From: Atrina japonica
Taxonomy: Eukaryota; Mollusca; Bivalvia; Pterioida; Pinnidae
Direction of reading: 5' to 3'
DNA: 64,000 bases
Assembly (NCBI GenBank): GCA_030159075.1
Contig: BROG01000230.1
Span: forward strand, 124,001-188,000
The notes under the pieces were generated by a model. The model was not told the origin of the DNA. It saw nothing but the letters and a program-made list of their open reading frames with translations, and ran no database searches. Within the stretch, counting starts at the first letter, position 1. Each line of letters starts with the position of its first letter. Of the stretch, positions 21,007 to 35,600 are shown one piece after another. The position numbers and the translations under genes are program-made.

Positions 21007-24000
21007 ATAATACTTTGTTGGAAAGGTTGAAAACAAAAGTTTTTTTTAAATGAAATTTTCTTCCTGTTATCCGAGTTTCTGTGTTGTTAATGAAGTTTCC
21101 TTCATTTTACCGGTTATAATTCACATTACTTCTGAATTTTTTTTTTTTTAACTTTTCCAATAAAAATCGAATATGATTAATAAGTATCAAGTTGTCCTAC
21201 ATTGAATAAACCACTATGGACTTTTCTTGCACTAATGACAAAATTTTAAGATGAATCAAACCGCAATAAAAAAAATGATTTTCAGAATCTCTGAACCATA
21301 TCAAATTTAATTTAAAAATTCTTGAATTTGGTCTTCAATTTTCAAATACTTCAATTGTAATGAGATTGGATATTGCGTGAACTTTTAGTAAACACCAAAT
21401 ATTACCTGTAATCATTTGATCTTCTTTTACAAAAACACCACATTCTGGTTACAAGAAAGATTCTCCCTTTTAAGTTGCCATGGTTACCATATACATAAAA
21501 ATTATTTAGGTTACAGACAACAGTTCTAAAATCTTCAATGTTTGTTCTATGTTATACACTGTTAAACAAATATTCTAAAGATCTTTATTTTTGTGTTTTT
21601 TCCTTGCAAAAGTTAGACAATTTCTGATATTGACTCATATCTATTAACAAGATGATCGGTTATGCATTGTTTCCATCTACATTCAACAGATAGAACATTT
21701 AAAAGTTTATCACAGAAAATCTACCTTTCACATAAAAACTATCTATCCTGATAAGCATTTCTATACACATCAATAGCCTGCTTCTGTAAATCTCAGCGTA
21801 ACTGAAAAACGTAATTCTGTAGGTGAACTTTCATGTTTCATTTTTTAGTTATAAGTATGATGGAAGAAGGACAACTACTTAATAGTATTCTGGAGCAATC
21901 ATTTACAACGACTACCTTTCTCCAATCAGATCTAAAACTGATGATCTTTTCACCATGCTAGACCTTTTCATGTTTCCATGGAACATTTGCCATGTGTGCG
22001 TCATTTTAAGAGGAAACGCCAATACCTTCCAGACACCTGGTCTCATCTCGTTTGTGATTCACAATATTCCTCGTTTTGATACCATTGTTATATTTAATTT
22101 GTTGTATTCTAATGGACTCGAGTTTCGAATATCCATTGGTACTGCTTCTTATACTAGGTAAAAAAGAATGTATAGTAATAACTCTCAGAAGATGGAAAAA
22201 CAAAATGATATAATCCACAGATCAGGATGCAAGTGGGCTTTTCTTTTTTTTTAAAGTTTCACAATGGTGTTATAGTTATAAGCATCGGAAACTTTTGGTA
22301 AGGGGTCTAAGTGTCTTTAATAGTTCCTAAAAGTTGTTATAATTATATGCAACGGGACCTCTCGCTCAACTCTAGTCAGCCCCAGTTCAAGTCCAGTTGA
22401 AACCTATGCTGATTTTGTGAGAAAGTTTGGCAGTTTACTTATGGATGTCTGCTGCTATCTTCTCAGATACATTATAACTAGACTCCCTCCTTCACTATTA
22501 AAACTTGGCCGCCACCATACGACTGAAAAATTGTTGAGTGTAGCTTAAAACAACAGTCAAATCTATCAATTTAAAATCTTATGTTGTACAGTTCAATCTG
22601 AATCACACTTGTCACACAGACATGATGGACACACAACGTAACAGGTTCCCTTTGTCACAAATTAAACATTAAAACAGCTGTGTTACTTCTGTATATTTAA
22701 TAAGACATTTATATCAAATCAGATGTCTTCTGCTACAAGATCTATTTCATCGCTAGCACTTTTTTGCAATTGCTCCACATTCATGAATACATCATAATAA
22801 ATAACAAAACAACAAGAGCGTTACAAAGCGTTGCATACCATAACTTTGTGATTTAACATTAAGTTTACAGACATACCAAGGGAGTTAACTCTTATAACCC
22901 ATTACAAATTGAAGAAAGCTTTTGTTGTGTAATAATTACGTTTTTGGTATATTGAACAGCTATATCATGCGGTTGATCTCTTCAACACTGTGCAGATCAA
23001 TAGATGTCTTCAATCTCGCTAATACTAACATGAATCATGGTGTATTAAATCTCCTTTAAACGTAGATAAAACAATGTACATGTATACTTATTTATGATTG
23101 CTTTACTCAGGTCTACGTCTTCTCTTACCTTTATGTACTGGCCCATATAAAATATTCTTTTATTGTACAGATAAACATTTTAGTTTCACAGACCACTTTT
23201 CTAATTATTCCACAATTCTATCTATCTTGTATTTAAACTTGATTATAAGATGTTCGATATCATAATTGGAAAGATAGATAGACGTAGTAAAACAATTACA
23301 TGTATGCCTTGAATGCATATTAATTTTAATGGTTTATATTTGAATTTTTTCATATATGTAGGTAAACTTTGAACATGATTATTTATACAACTTCAATGCT
23401 ACATGAATTCAGGACAAACTTTCTGTCATAACTATTGTTTTGCTATACCACTGGAATGACGAATGTAAGAATATCTATCCATAGTGAAAAACCAATAAAG
23501 CAATGCTAAGGAATTAAATTTATTATTCAATTCGTACAATAGTAAAACCTCTATAAACTTTTATATATTAATGAAATTAATATCATTCATATTATATTAG
23601 ATATTTTTAATACAACAAAACACGCTCTTTCCCAATGATATATTAACTCCCAACTCTTAAAACATAGAATTATATGTAATTTAAAGATACATCAGACGTT
23701 CTGTATGTTTTTATGATTGTTTTAATATTGTAACATCATTTATTTTTTTCAAGTTTAGATTTTAAAATTAACCATACCATTTCATACATTTCTAAATGCA
23801 ACAAGAAAAAAATCAAAATTGTAAACAGCATTTACATTTACAGTCTTGTTTTGTGGGATCAAAGTAAATATAAAATTGTCAAAAAAAGTATCTCTAAATA
23901 TTGCCCTTTACCATTCATTTACAAAATTTTGCTCTTTGTTACATATGGTCATTCTTTTACAGTCTTTATTTAGACGAACATAATATCAATAACTAAATTT

Positions 24001-24317
24001 AACATTAAGCTAAATGATCATTGACGAAATGATTGCACCTTGATATAACATTTTAGATATTTACAAGTATTTATAAAAGATAAGTTTCAAATAGCCAAAT
24101 ATAGCTATGTATGAATATGTCATTTCACCTAATCATATCAAGCACAGAACAGAACTTCATGTGATATTCAATCAACAAAACAATCGCTCTGGTGAAACCA
24201 ACTATTAATCTATAAGTAGTCTGATATATAACAAACTCTCAATCAGAATTTTCTGGACGGAAAACTCATTCACTTTTTGTATTCTAAATGCAAACATCTC
24301 ATCCCTTTTAAATCTAT
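21007..24317. other. Non-coding stretch, no gene seen
   Basis: 3.3 kb of AT-rich sequence. The short frames (for example near 21955-22161) have no recognisable domain and no consistent splice context. Confidence 0.6.
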
Positions 24318-24318
24318 A

Positions 24319-24367
<49 letters not shown>

Positions 24368-24384
24368 TATATATATACACACAC

Positions 24385-24471
<87 letters not shown>
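24318..24471. repeat. (TA)n/(CA)n compound microsatellite
   Basis: Alternating TA tracts with two short ACAC tracts. The IYIYIY reading frames on both strands are artefacts. Confidence 0.97.
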
Positions 24472-24473
<2 letters not shown>

Positions 24474-25035
24474 TACATACAGTTTGGTAAAGCATACATT
24501 TTACATATCTATTTACTTGTACAAAACTTTGAAAGAAGTCTTAAACGCTATGTAACATTTAAACACCAGGAAACTGATGACTGATAATGTTCAGTTTCTC
24601 ATTGCTACATTTACAGTCAACATAAGAGATGGATATTTAGGACCAAACATTTGTTAATATCAAATAATTTAGCAGGTAGTACCCTATTTGTAAGATATTT
24701 TAAATGGCTTACTTTATCAAAATGGTCAGAGATACTAAATTATGCAAAAGGCTATAACAATATAATAATAAGGAAGCACACATTAGAAAGTACAAAATAA
24801 GAAAAATAAAATAATAAGTTGTACATTTACACACATTAAGTGTGTCTTCAAAATGACGAAGAAACTTCTGATATTAAGGACAGGAATGAGAACAGATAAA
24901 GCGAGACACGGATTATATCCCATTAGCGAAATTCTTCATAATGATTACTACTGAACAGTATGAAGTCTAATGATTAACACCTATTATTTATACAGCGAAT
25001 TCAATGTAGAAACAAAAAAAACAACACAAAATATA
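24472..25035. other. Non-coding stretch, no gene seen
   Basis: AT-rich sequence downstream of the microsatellite. No feature is supported. Confidence 0.5.
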
Positions 25036-25870
25036 ACAAGAGGCCCAGTGGGACTTAACAGTCACCTGAGCAAAACATAATTAACTCCCATAAGTGTTGA
25101 CCTGACAATTTCTGTCCTATTGACATCTTTTTAGATCTATGCATGCCGAACAGTTTTGCTTATTTCTCTTTCTCTCTGTCTATTAAACTTTTCAAGATAA
25201 TGAGCAAAAACATGAAAAATCCCTTAAAATGTTGACCTGACAATTTCCGCCATTTACTTTTTTGTAGATCTTTGCATGCAAATCATTTTTGCTTCTGTCA
25301 CTTTCTCTCTATCTATTATACTTTTCAAGATAACAGGGCAAAACTGCCCAAAACAAGAAAAATTCACTTAAAAGGAAAAATAACTCCCATAACGGTCGAC
25401 CTGAAAATTTCGACCCTATTAACCTCTTTGTAGATCTTTGCTTGCTAAACATTTTTGCTTCTTTCACATTCTCTCTATCTATCATACATGTCAAGATAAT
25501 TTCATAAAAGATGAAAAATCCACTTAAATGGGGAAATAACTCCCATTCAGTGCGACCCAACAATTTCCACCAAAATATTGGTAGACTTTTGCAAGCTGCT
25601 CATTTTAAGGTAACTTTTTTCTAGCTTTAATTTTGGAGGTACATGTATGAAATCAAAAATATCTGCTGACTCATTCATTCTATATTTACCCATGTTTGGA
25701 CCTACTTCCTGTAAAGTTTGGTTCAAATTGCCCCAATGGTTCTTGAGAAGTATTCAAAAATGTCTAAAATTTTACCCAAAAAAATTAATAATAATAAAAC
25801 TTGTATTTTCCGTTTACTTGAGTGCCTGTAACCTTGACCTTTGACTTTGAAATTTCTAGAGCATTCAATT
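25036..25870. mobile_element. Mollusc dispersed repeat with internal ~130-bp repeats
   Basis: It starts with AACAAGAGGCCCAGTGGGAC and TCACCTGAGC, then carries about four diverged units built on AACTCCCATA, GACCTGACAATTTC, TAGATCTTTGCATGC and TTTTCAAGATAA. The tail (25640-25870) matches the 5011-5550 repeat. A further unit lies in CYB5R intron 5 at 28610-28790. Confidence 0.7.
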
Positions 25871-26449
25871 CTAACCAATGTAACCACAGTTTGATCCTAT
25901 GATTGTACAGGGAAGTATGTAAGATGGCTTGGTGATCGTCATCTCTAGCACTGTTTTTTTTTCGAGTAATTCAGTCTTTACCTTCAATAAAGCACCCCTT
26001 CATGCCAGCATTGTTGTAAAGTAAACAGATAAATAGTTTATATTGGAGAATTATATTGCCACACAACTAATTTAAATTGTCTTTGTTTCACAAATACCCC
26101 AGTAGACCTTGATAGTTTTTATGTACCAGAATTTGCTGTCTTTAGCTATCTTGCAGATCCCTGTGTAGAGCTGTGTCTTTGATGGTGTTTCTATCCTCTA
26201 GACAAAGTAGCTATCAATGCTGGACTTTTAATGAGATTAAAATTAACTAATTTTTTGCTGTACAAATATATGAGCATGGTATAATCTATAATCTGCATAC
26301 TTGGCATACAAAAAAAGATGAGTCAAGCGGAGATAATCCAGTGATGATCTATTAGACGTTTTCCATACAAAAGTCATTTTAAATTCAAATATAAACGAAA
26401 TAGAAATAATCTTAGATTGATAGATTAGTACATTTTAGATAAATGAAAA
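25871..26449. other. Downstream flank / 3' UTR region of CYB5R
   Basis: Sequence immediately after the CYB5R stop codon on the minus strand. A candidate ATTAAA signal (minus strand) lies near 26228. The 3' end cannot be fixed from sequence alone. Confidence 0.4.
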
Positions 26450-26622
26450 TTAATAAGCAAAGCGTGATTTTGGGGAATATCCTAGTTTGTCCAGGTTAGG
26501 AACGCAAGCAAAGTTGACCATTGGAGGAGGTCCACACATAAGTATCAGGGTGTCGTCACTTGGGGGTGGGAGATGATCCCTGATCATGTCGGCACTCACA
26601 AAGCCTTTGCTGTACTTCCAGT
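26450..26622 (-). CDS. CYB5R exon 8: C-terminus
   Basis: 173 nt including the TAA stop, acceptor TTTACAG. It encodes [20 protein letters not shown], then [10 protein letters not shown] with the NADH-side Cys at residue 279, and ends YSPKSRFAY. Confidence 0.95.
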
Positions 26623-29600
26623 CTGTAAACAGAAAAGTAGGAACTATCATCTTTACATTCCAGTGTTGATTGTAACAAAACTATTAGTATCAATCTTAAC
26701 ATATCATGCATATATTTCCTAGAATAAAAAATATGCAGACAATTGACATTCTTTGCATCCATGTAAGGATATCCAATGTTAACTCAGCCATTGGTCACAT
26801 TCATTTTCTTTTAATTTTTTTTTGTTTGGTTTTATTTTGTTTTTTCAAAAGAATTTTTGCAACCCAGGATTTTTTTGGAGAACATTTTATTTGTATAAAA
26901 CATCAAATATTTTAATCTTTTAATTAAAAAAAATCCATTTTGACTGCTTGTATGCCCTTAAATGTGGTCAAATTTAAATAGGAATGCAACACCGGCAAGC
27001 TTATGACTGATTCCTTCCCATCCCATGCTAGGAATGCCAATGCACGGTGGTAAAGTTATTACAGTTATTACCATGGACACCTATCAACATTTTCCTGTTG
27101 AGATAATATTCTGGTCCATCTCTACTCGTTAATCAGCTAGAAAGATACTCCATTGTGTTTGAGAAAAGGTGAATAAATCAGAACTATAGGGGACAGGGGC
27201 TTATAGGGACATGGGCGATTATTGGGTCGAATATGGTAAGTATAACAGTTCCTTGAATGAATCTTTCATATGACCTATCACATCTGACCTATCACATCTG
27301 ACCGATCAAGTTATCTTCTAACATCATCACACCTCACACTATGACATCACACCTCACACTGTTACATCACACCTCACACTATGACATCACACCTCAAACT
27401 GACATCACACCTCACACTGTGACATCACACCTCACACTGTGACATCACACCTCACACTATGATATCACACCTCACACTATGACATCACACCTCACAATTT
27501 GACATCACACCTCAAACTGACATCACACCTCACACTGTGACATCACACCTCACACTATGACATCACACCTCACATTATGACATCACACCTCACACTGTGA
27601 CATCACACCTCACACTGTGACATCATACCTCACACTATGACATCACACCTCACACTATGAGATCATACCTCACAATATGACATCACACCTCAAACTGACA
27701 TCACACCTCACACTATGACTTTATCTCCACTTAAGAACATACCATCTTTAGGTCTGTCCAAGGTGTACCACAAATGAAAAACATCCCGATGTTCACTTTG
27801 TATGTCCTCCAGTTCATGTCTCAATAGAATGTCATCTTCAGTCTGCGGAGAAAAGTAAAGCTCAGCTTCAGATATTTATGTATACCTTTTATACATTGAT
27901 ATGATATAGGCCTACTACATAACACCAAAAACAAATTGGTTATAAAAGTATAAGCTGATGTTGATTTCATTTACATTTGACATTCCACAAATTTGATGTT
28001 GGAAAAACATAGTCGGATTCAAGATTCACATAAATGGCAGAGTGGAGTAACCTTTTTATTATATCACAGATTAATCTACTCACTTTGCTGTAACGACAAG
28101 CTTCACAATGATTTTATTCTACACTGGATACTAACAGGAATGGCAGCATGTAGGAACAATGACTCTTGCCAGTGAAATTTTAATGTTGTTATGCTTTTGT
28201 AGATAAATTTAATCGTCCAGGTCAGGAAAGGGTCACAAGAATCCACCTGTCAGGTTATATGGATTTTACTATCTCTTGACTGCTCAAAGAAATCGTGGGA
28301 GATTCTTTATCTCTCAGACATAAGCCCATGTCTCAATGTTTTCTATTCATACATCAATTTCAGATCTTCACAAGCAATAGTAGAAAGTGCATGCACTGAC
28401 ATTAAACAGAAAAGTGAGTACCTGATTTGCAAACAAGAGAGATAACTCAGTGTTATCATCTTTGTCCTTTATGACTTGTCGAACCAGTTGTAACATGGGT
28501 GTGATACCAGTTCCTCCTGCAATCATCCCGAGTTTCTTACATACCACAGTTTCTGGGGGTGATTTCTTGTCTTGACGGATTTTAAATACACCTGAAGAGT
28601 AGGAAATATAAAACTGATCAAAATCATGAAAACTTCCCATAAAAGGGGAAACAACTCCAACAAGCAACCACCTGACAGTTTCCGCTTTGACTTTCTTGTA
28701 TCTTTGCGTGCTAAACATTTTTTGCTTGATGCTTCATTTTATCTGTAGTACTTTTCAATAAAAATTCAAAAAAGGGGAAATAACTCCAGTAAGCTCTGTA
28801 GTTTCAGAGGATATTTCTAAGAACAGTTTACACAGGGCCCAAAGTCTCCAAATTTACTCATTACTCAACTAACTTTTCATGATTTTAAGGTAAAACATGC
28901 AAATTCTACTCTGTTACTGGACATGTTTGTATATTGACGGCATACAGTTGTAAACAATGATCAAAATTACTGCTAAATTGAAGAAAACTTCAGAAATATT
29001 AAAAAAAATACATTCAGTTTAAATCTGCACTTTTAAATTTCTTACAAAAATATTTAATTCTACTCATTATAAATTTTAGTCAAATTACAGACATCCACAA
29101 GGGAGACAACCAGGTAATTCTCATTCCCTGTGCTTCAGTATCAAAATTGATTCAAACTGGAGATAATTTTTCCACAAGATATAACCTCTGCTTTAATTTT
29201 GCAAAGTGAATTATGCAAAAGTGTGCAGTCTTCATTCAGATCATTTTGTAATGAACCGAAAAATATATAGACTCGATGATGATAATTGAATTTCAATAAT
29301 AACTCGGTAATTTTTGAAATATTTATTTATCTATTTATTTTTCCAAATAATATAAACAAATAGGTTAAACTGTCGTGCTTTAATTGCATCGTTATGACAA
29401 CCACCAACAACACTAGACTGTTACGTTATTTTCTGAGAGGCCATCACAACAATGGAGAATCTCAGAAGAAGTGTGGCTGCTAAAATTAAAAATACAGTTA
29501 TTGAAAGAGGAATTGAAATCAATTACGTGGAGAGAGTATTAATGGTATTCAATCATACCAGAATGTTAATATAGACATCACTAGAGGACGCAGTCATTGC

Positions 29601-32600
29601 AGGGCAAGGAGGCCTAACTGCAGTAGCGCGGATAGTTGACCTAACTGTACTTCAATTTTAAAAAACTGCTGATGCAACATTACTAAAGCACTTGATTTTT
29701 CTGTTGTGTGGTGCATTCGCCTGTCCTACATTTTCACTTGCGTGACCACCAAAAAGTAGTGCTGTCTGCAGGTGTGGCCCCAGGGACATGATTGGTGTCA
29801 GTGAAGAGTGTTTTGTGAGCACCTAGCAAGAAATTTTTAGCAATGTCCTACATTTTTACAGTCCAAGTGAGAAGGCTTTGGTTTACACTGTATCACAATC
29901 CAAACTTGAAATATTACACTTTATATGAAGCGGGACGATATTATGGACAGACAGACAGACAGACAAACAAAAGACAATCAGAAAGACAGATGGACAATAC
30001 AAACACTATATGCCCCCTGCAGACCTGTTAGGCCTGGGGCATAAAAATGCTATGATATCATTAACGTGTTACCTTTGCCCTCATACACCAGTAAACCATT
30101 AGGTCCACGGACATCAATGTAGTCATCTATTTCCATATTCTCCAGATATTGAGACATCTTACCACCCTCTGGAAACTTAGGGTGAACATTCTTGAAATAA
30201 ACCTGCAGTTAAAGATAAAACATTTATTAAATTAACAACTAAATGATGAAAATATGGCAAAAATGAAAAAGGGGGAAAATGGATACTTTTATAAAATGTG
30301 CCAATTTATCTTAGTAGAACTATACCTAACAGGAATGGCAGGGTATATGTTTAATTTGAATCATAACATAACACTCATTACCAAATGTATTGGAAATTGA
30401 ATTTTGAATTGCATTTTACACCACACTGAAATATTTTTCAGTTATATGGTGCACACAGTTTTTAATGGTGGAGGACAGAACCCAATTACAATGTACCTGA
30501 TAAGCAACCACCAGCCTTTCTGCTTTCTCACAAAAGTCAATTTAGGTTCCAATGGGGCTTGAACCTGCACTGACCAGAAGTGAGAGACTTCATGAATCAA
30601 AGCCTGATGCTCTAACATTTGGATATTTATCCAAATAGCAGTAATACAACATTACTTTGATAACTAGGTTGATATTAACACAACAGTACCTTGATAACTA
30701 GGTCCATGTATCAACACAACAGTACCTTGATAACTAGGTCCATATATCAATACAACAGTACCTTGATAACTAGGTCCACATATATCAACACAACAGTACC
30801 TTGATAACTAGGTCCACATATATCAACACAACAGTACCTTGATAACTAGGTCCACATATATCAACACAACAGTACCTTGATAACTAGGTCCATGTATCAA
30901 CACAACAGTACCTTGATAACTAGGGACACATGTGATTAATAGGTCCATATATCATGGTTTTACCTTATGCATGATTTCTGCATCTTTGACACATAAAATC
31001 TTTTCAGGGCGCAAAACATGAATATAAGCAGGTCCCTAAGAACGCACAAAAATTTGTAAAAAATGGATTGGAAATGTGTGTCCTTGCAGGGGTTGCACTG
31101 GGCTTTAACTGAGAAATATTGAAATGAGATTGCGGTGTCTTCTACAACGTCTGCACTCCACAACATAAACTATAAAGTGTAATGGATGCATCTTAAAATC
31201 TGTGATGATTTCAATACAAAAACAGGACGTCTGTAAAATTGTTTTGGAAATCAGCTGCCCCAGGTATACAAAAACCTGGTTTACTTGTTCTCGCTATTTA
31301 TTAAATCAAATGTAATAAAAAATTTCACAGAATGTTCAATATGTAAAACTGTATGGTATATTTTTGGAGATATTGTTATGTTAATTTTATGAGTGGGTAA
31401 AATTGGTAGGGAAATATGACTGTGTTGTAATGTTTATTTAACAAATTTGTGGTTATTTCTTGATCAGTAAAGCATTCATTTCATGTGGAAAGATGTACGT
31501 GGTAACAATAAGTGATGGCAGAAAACTCTTTAAATTCTAAGATATTATAAGTAAAGTGTTTGGATATTATGGTAATAAAAATTACATAACTATTATATTT
31601 GGATATTAATTTTTGAAAATGTTTATTTTAAAAATACCAGTAAGGATCTATAAATATTGTTTCTCTTTATAGGTTTTTATTCTATGTAAGTACACAAATT
31701 TTACATCACATCACTTAATACTGTAATAAAGGTACTGAAATATAATACAATTCAATAAAGTATATCATTAAGTTCAAGTGAAGGGAAATGATAAAGTTTA
31801 TATTCTGGACAGTGCCTACAAGAACAGAAGCTACTTAGGTCTACATAAAGTTTATACTCTGGAAAGTGCCAACAAGAACAGAAGCTACTTAGGCCTACAT
31901 AAAGTTTATACTCTGGACAGTGCCAACAAGAACAGAAGCTACTTAGGCCTACATAAAGTTTATATTCTGGATAGTGCCTATAAGATTATTAGCTACTTAG
32001 GCCTATATTAAGTTTATACTCTGGACAGTGCCAACAAGAAACTACTTAGGCGTACATAAATTTTATACTCTGGACAGTAGAACAGCTACTTAGGCCTACA
32101 TAAAGATTATTAGCAGTGCAAACATGACCAGAAGCTACTTAGGCCTACATAAAGTTTATACTCTGGACAGTGCCTACAAGAACAGAAGCTACTTAGGCTT
32201 ACATCAAGTTTATATTCTGGACAGTGCAAACATGACCAGAAGCTACTTAGGCCTACTCTGGACAGTGCAAACATGACCAGAAGCTACTTAGGCCTACTCT
32301 GGACAGTGCAAACATGACCAGAAGCTACTTAGGCCTACATAAAGTTTATACTCTGGACAGTGCCTACAAGAACAGAAGCTACTTAGGCTTACATAAAGTT
32401 TATATTCTGGACAGTGCTACTTAGGCCTACATAAAGTTTATACTCTGGACAGTGCAAACATGACTAGAAGCTACTTAGGCCTACATAAAGTTTATACTCT
32501 GGACAGTGCCAACAAGAACAGAAACTACTTAGGCCTACATAAAGTTTATACTCTGGACAGTGCCAACAAGAACAGAAGCTACTTAGGCCTACATAAAGTT

Positions 32601-35600
32601 TATACTCTGGACAGTGCCAACAAGAACAGAAGCTACTTAGGCCTACATCTGGACAGTGCCAACAAGAACAGAAGCTACTTAGGCCTACATGGACAGTGCC
32701 AACAAGAACAGAAGCTACTTAGGCCTACATAAAGTTTATACTCTGGACAGTGCCAACAAGAACAGAAGCTACTTAGGCCTACATAAAGTTTATAATCTGG
32801 ACAGTGCCAACAAGAACAGAAACTACTTAGGCCTACATAACTTAGGTATACATGTAAATGCAGATTCAGGTTTGAAAAATATATACATGTAGTTTGGAAA
32901 GTCTACAATTTCAATATCAAGGCCAAAGATACATCAGCAAAAATATTTGGTGGAAACTATCGCCAATTTACTGTGGGACTGTAGCACTACCCAATATTTG
33001 ATAACATAATTTCCACAACACTGCAGTCTCAATAATAACACTATGACCTTAGATCAGTTAACCTTTCTATTTGATCTGCATTCCTATGAATCAGTTGCTG
33101 AAAATAACATTTTTGTAGTTTTTAAACAATATTTGTATAGATCTCGAAGCCTGGAAAAAAAGTGTCCTCACTCAATGCCCTCTTATTTAACTGTAGAAGA
33201 CTATTCTTAGCTGCTGAAATAATTTCTATGAAAAATAACAAATACAATTCCTTTCTTCTCTCATAGAGGAATTGGTTGTTCTTGAAATGATCCAATCATT
33301 GATTATAAGGTATCATTTTGTCTTTCTTTCTCTCTCAGTTTTTGTTTTATTGGAAAGATTAAAATCATTTCTACTTACTACTTCATTTATGTTTCACTAC
33401 AAAAAGTACAAATAAATATTTGTATTGGACAATTAATGAACTTGCATGTTGATGTTGATTTAGATATTGACTGTCTGCTGTGTTGTCCATTTATATATAT
33501 CAGCTAAAATACTTTAGTCTATCCATCCCTTTTGTCAATATTTTCATGTTTTTTAAACATGCTTTCACTGAGAATGGTGATAAATATTTTAAAGCTTGAT
33601 AGATTGACCTTGACCTCACTTCTTAAAATCTTGCTTTTGTTCATAATCTTGTATATCCTGTCTGTTTTTCTTTCTGTGTTTTAAGATAAGTTTCCAAACT
33701 CTCCATTAGGAATAAATAAAGTCGACTCTCCACTTCTCCTTCTCTCTCTTTCTCCTTATCCTGATGACTGTTCCCCCATTACTCTCTTTTGTTACCTATC
33801 ACTTTCCCCTCCTATACCATGCATTTTCCTAGGCTGATTTTGGGTCCACTTACAGGACCCATTTCCAATGCAAAAATGGCTTGTATTTTCCCTAAATTAT
33901 GCAAAAATTCCCATTTTTGAAATTCAAAATAAAAAAGTATTTCCAAACAAATATCTCAAATTAAGTGTTTCTATTTTAGTAAAAATGTCGTATTTTTCCC
34001 AATTTGCCGGACCCTGAACCCAAAATTTTGGAAGTAGGAAAATCCCTGTTTACTTTTTCCTCTTTTACTCTCTACCTATAAAAAAATCACTTCATACACA
34101 GATATATTTATATATACATATATATGTTTTTTATATATATATGTCACTATACTATTGTTCTACTATACTATTGTGAATGATGTGGATTAAAAATAATAAT
34201 AAAAAAAAAAAAAAAATGACTGATATTGAGATACATTCAGTATCCAATATTTAGTCTACACTGATGTCGGTTTAATGACAAATACAGTATGCCCAAGTGA
34301 GTTTCTAACTTGATATCTTGGTAACACTATATACTTTATTCCTATGAAGACAAATATTATAGACTGTTGCAGCTTTTATCAAAAATTTTATCTCAATAAA
34401 ATCACATATATTTTGCACTTGATTCAATCACTAAAAAAAATAGAATTGGGTGGATTGTGGTGTATAGGCTGGTTAAGTCTAAGAAAGAATACCAATGAGC
34501 CACAAAAATAAATTAAAGAAATAGACTGGTAAGCTTTTTTTTTCATGTATTCAAATTATAAGTAAAATATATTTCAAACAGGGCAGGACCCTCAAATATA
34601 CCATTCAATGAATCTTCCCACATCTCCATCCTTAAACTAAATATATTCTTCATAATTATGAAGAATATATTTAGTTTAAGGATGGAAATGTGAACAACCT
34701 TTAAGTTTTATGAAAAAAACATGACCCCTGTATGCACCATTGAATGTGTCTCCCAATAACAATCAATAATATACATGTACCAGTATATAGGTTAAAGGTG
34801 GGACTGTGATCATTTTTCGAGTTATAAGTAAAAATATATAAATTTCAGGGATGACCCCTACATACATCACCAAATGTGCCTTTCAATAAGAATGTACACA
34901 ATTGATAAAGAGGATATGAATGGTATTTAAATTATATTCAAGTAAAATATATTTCAGGGGGTGGGGCAGGACCCTCAAACACACCAAGCGCTATAAAAAA
35001 CATTGTCAATAAATGCTTAACAAAATATAATAATTGACACCTATCATATTGAGAATTTCATGACATCTAAAAATAAAATGTTTTAAAGATTATTAACAAT
35101 ACGAAAGTATGTGTGAATGTCAGAATGCATATACACATGTAACAATGTAATACAAAAATGTGCAAATATATTGTGTTTAATTACTATGGATTTAAATAAA
35201 ATCATAAAAAGATTTAGTAATATTTCTTTCAAATAAACCAAATGAACTACATTTGTTTAAAATAAAACTCATGTACATATATGTGTCTTTATTTTTTAGA
35301 GGGTGACGTCTGTTGTTTGAATTATCTCCCTTTAACTGATCAGATTTTATTTGACTGATGTCTTGTACACTTGACCCGTTTTTTTTATTTTCTCGCATTT
35401 CAGATACATCTAAACTTACTAAATGTTCTTCATATGTTTCAATAGCTTCTCTGAAGTAATTTTGAGATGCAATTTCAAATCAAACATAATAGTTTAATAA
35501 AAAAAAAAGTTGCTACATTATGAAAAAGCGGTCATATTTCCCTACCAATTTTACCAACCCTTACTTGCCCAATTATCACAAAAATTGCAGACAAAAATGT

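Noticed and set aside
27270..27720. Possible CRISPR-like array of short repeats
   Set aside because: There are no unique spacers; units are contiguous 20-bp tandem copies in a eukaryotic intron.
31778..32892. Repeat protein frames ([17 protein letters not shown])
   Set aside because: Frame-neutral minisatellite in CYB5R intron 4, antisense to the gene. No start context, splice sites or domain.
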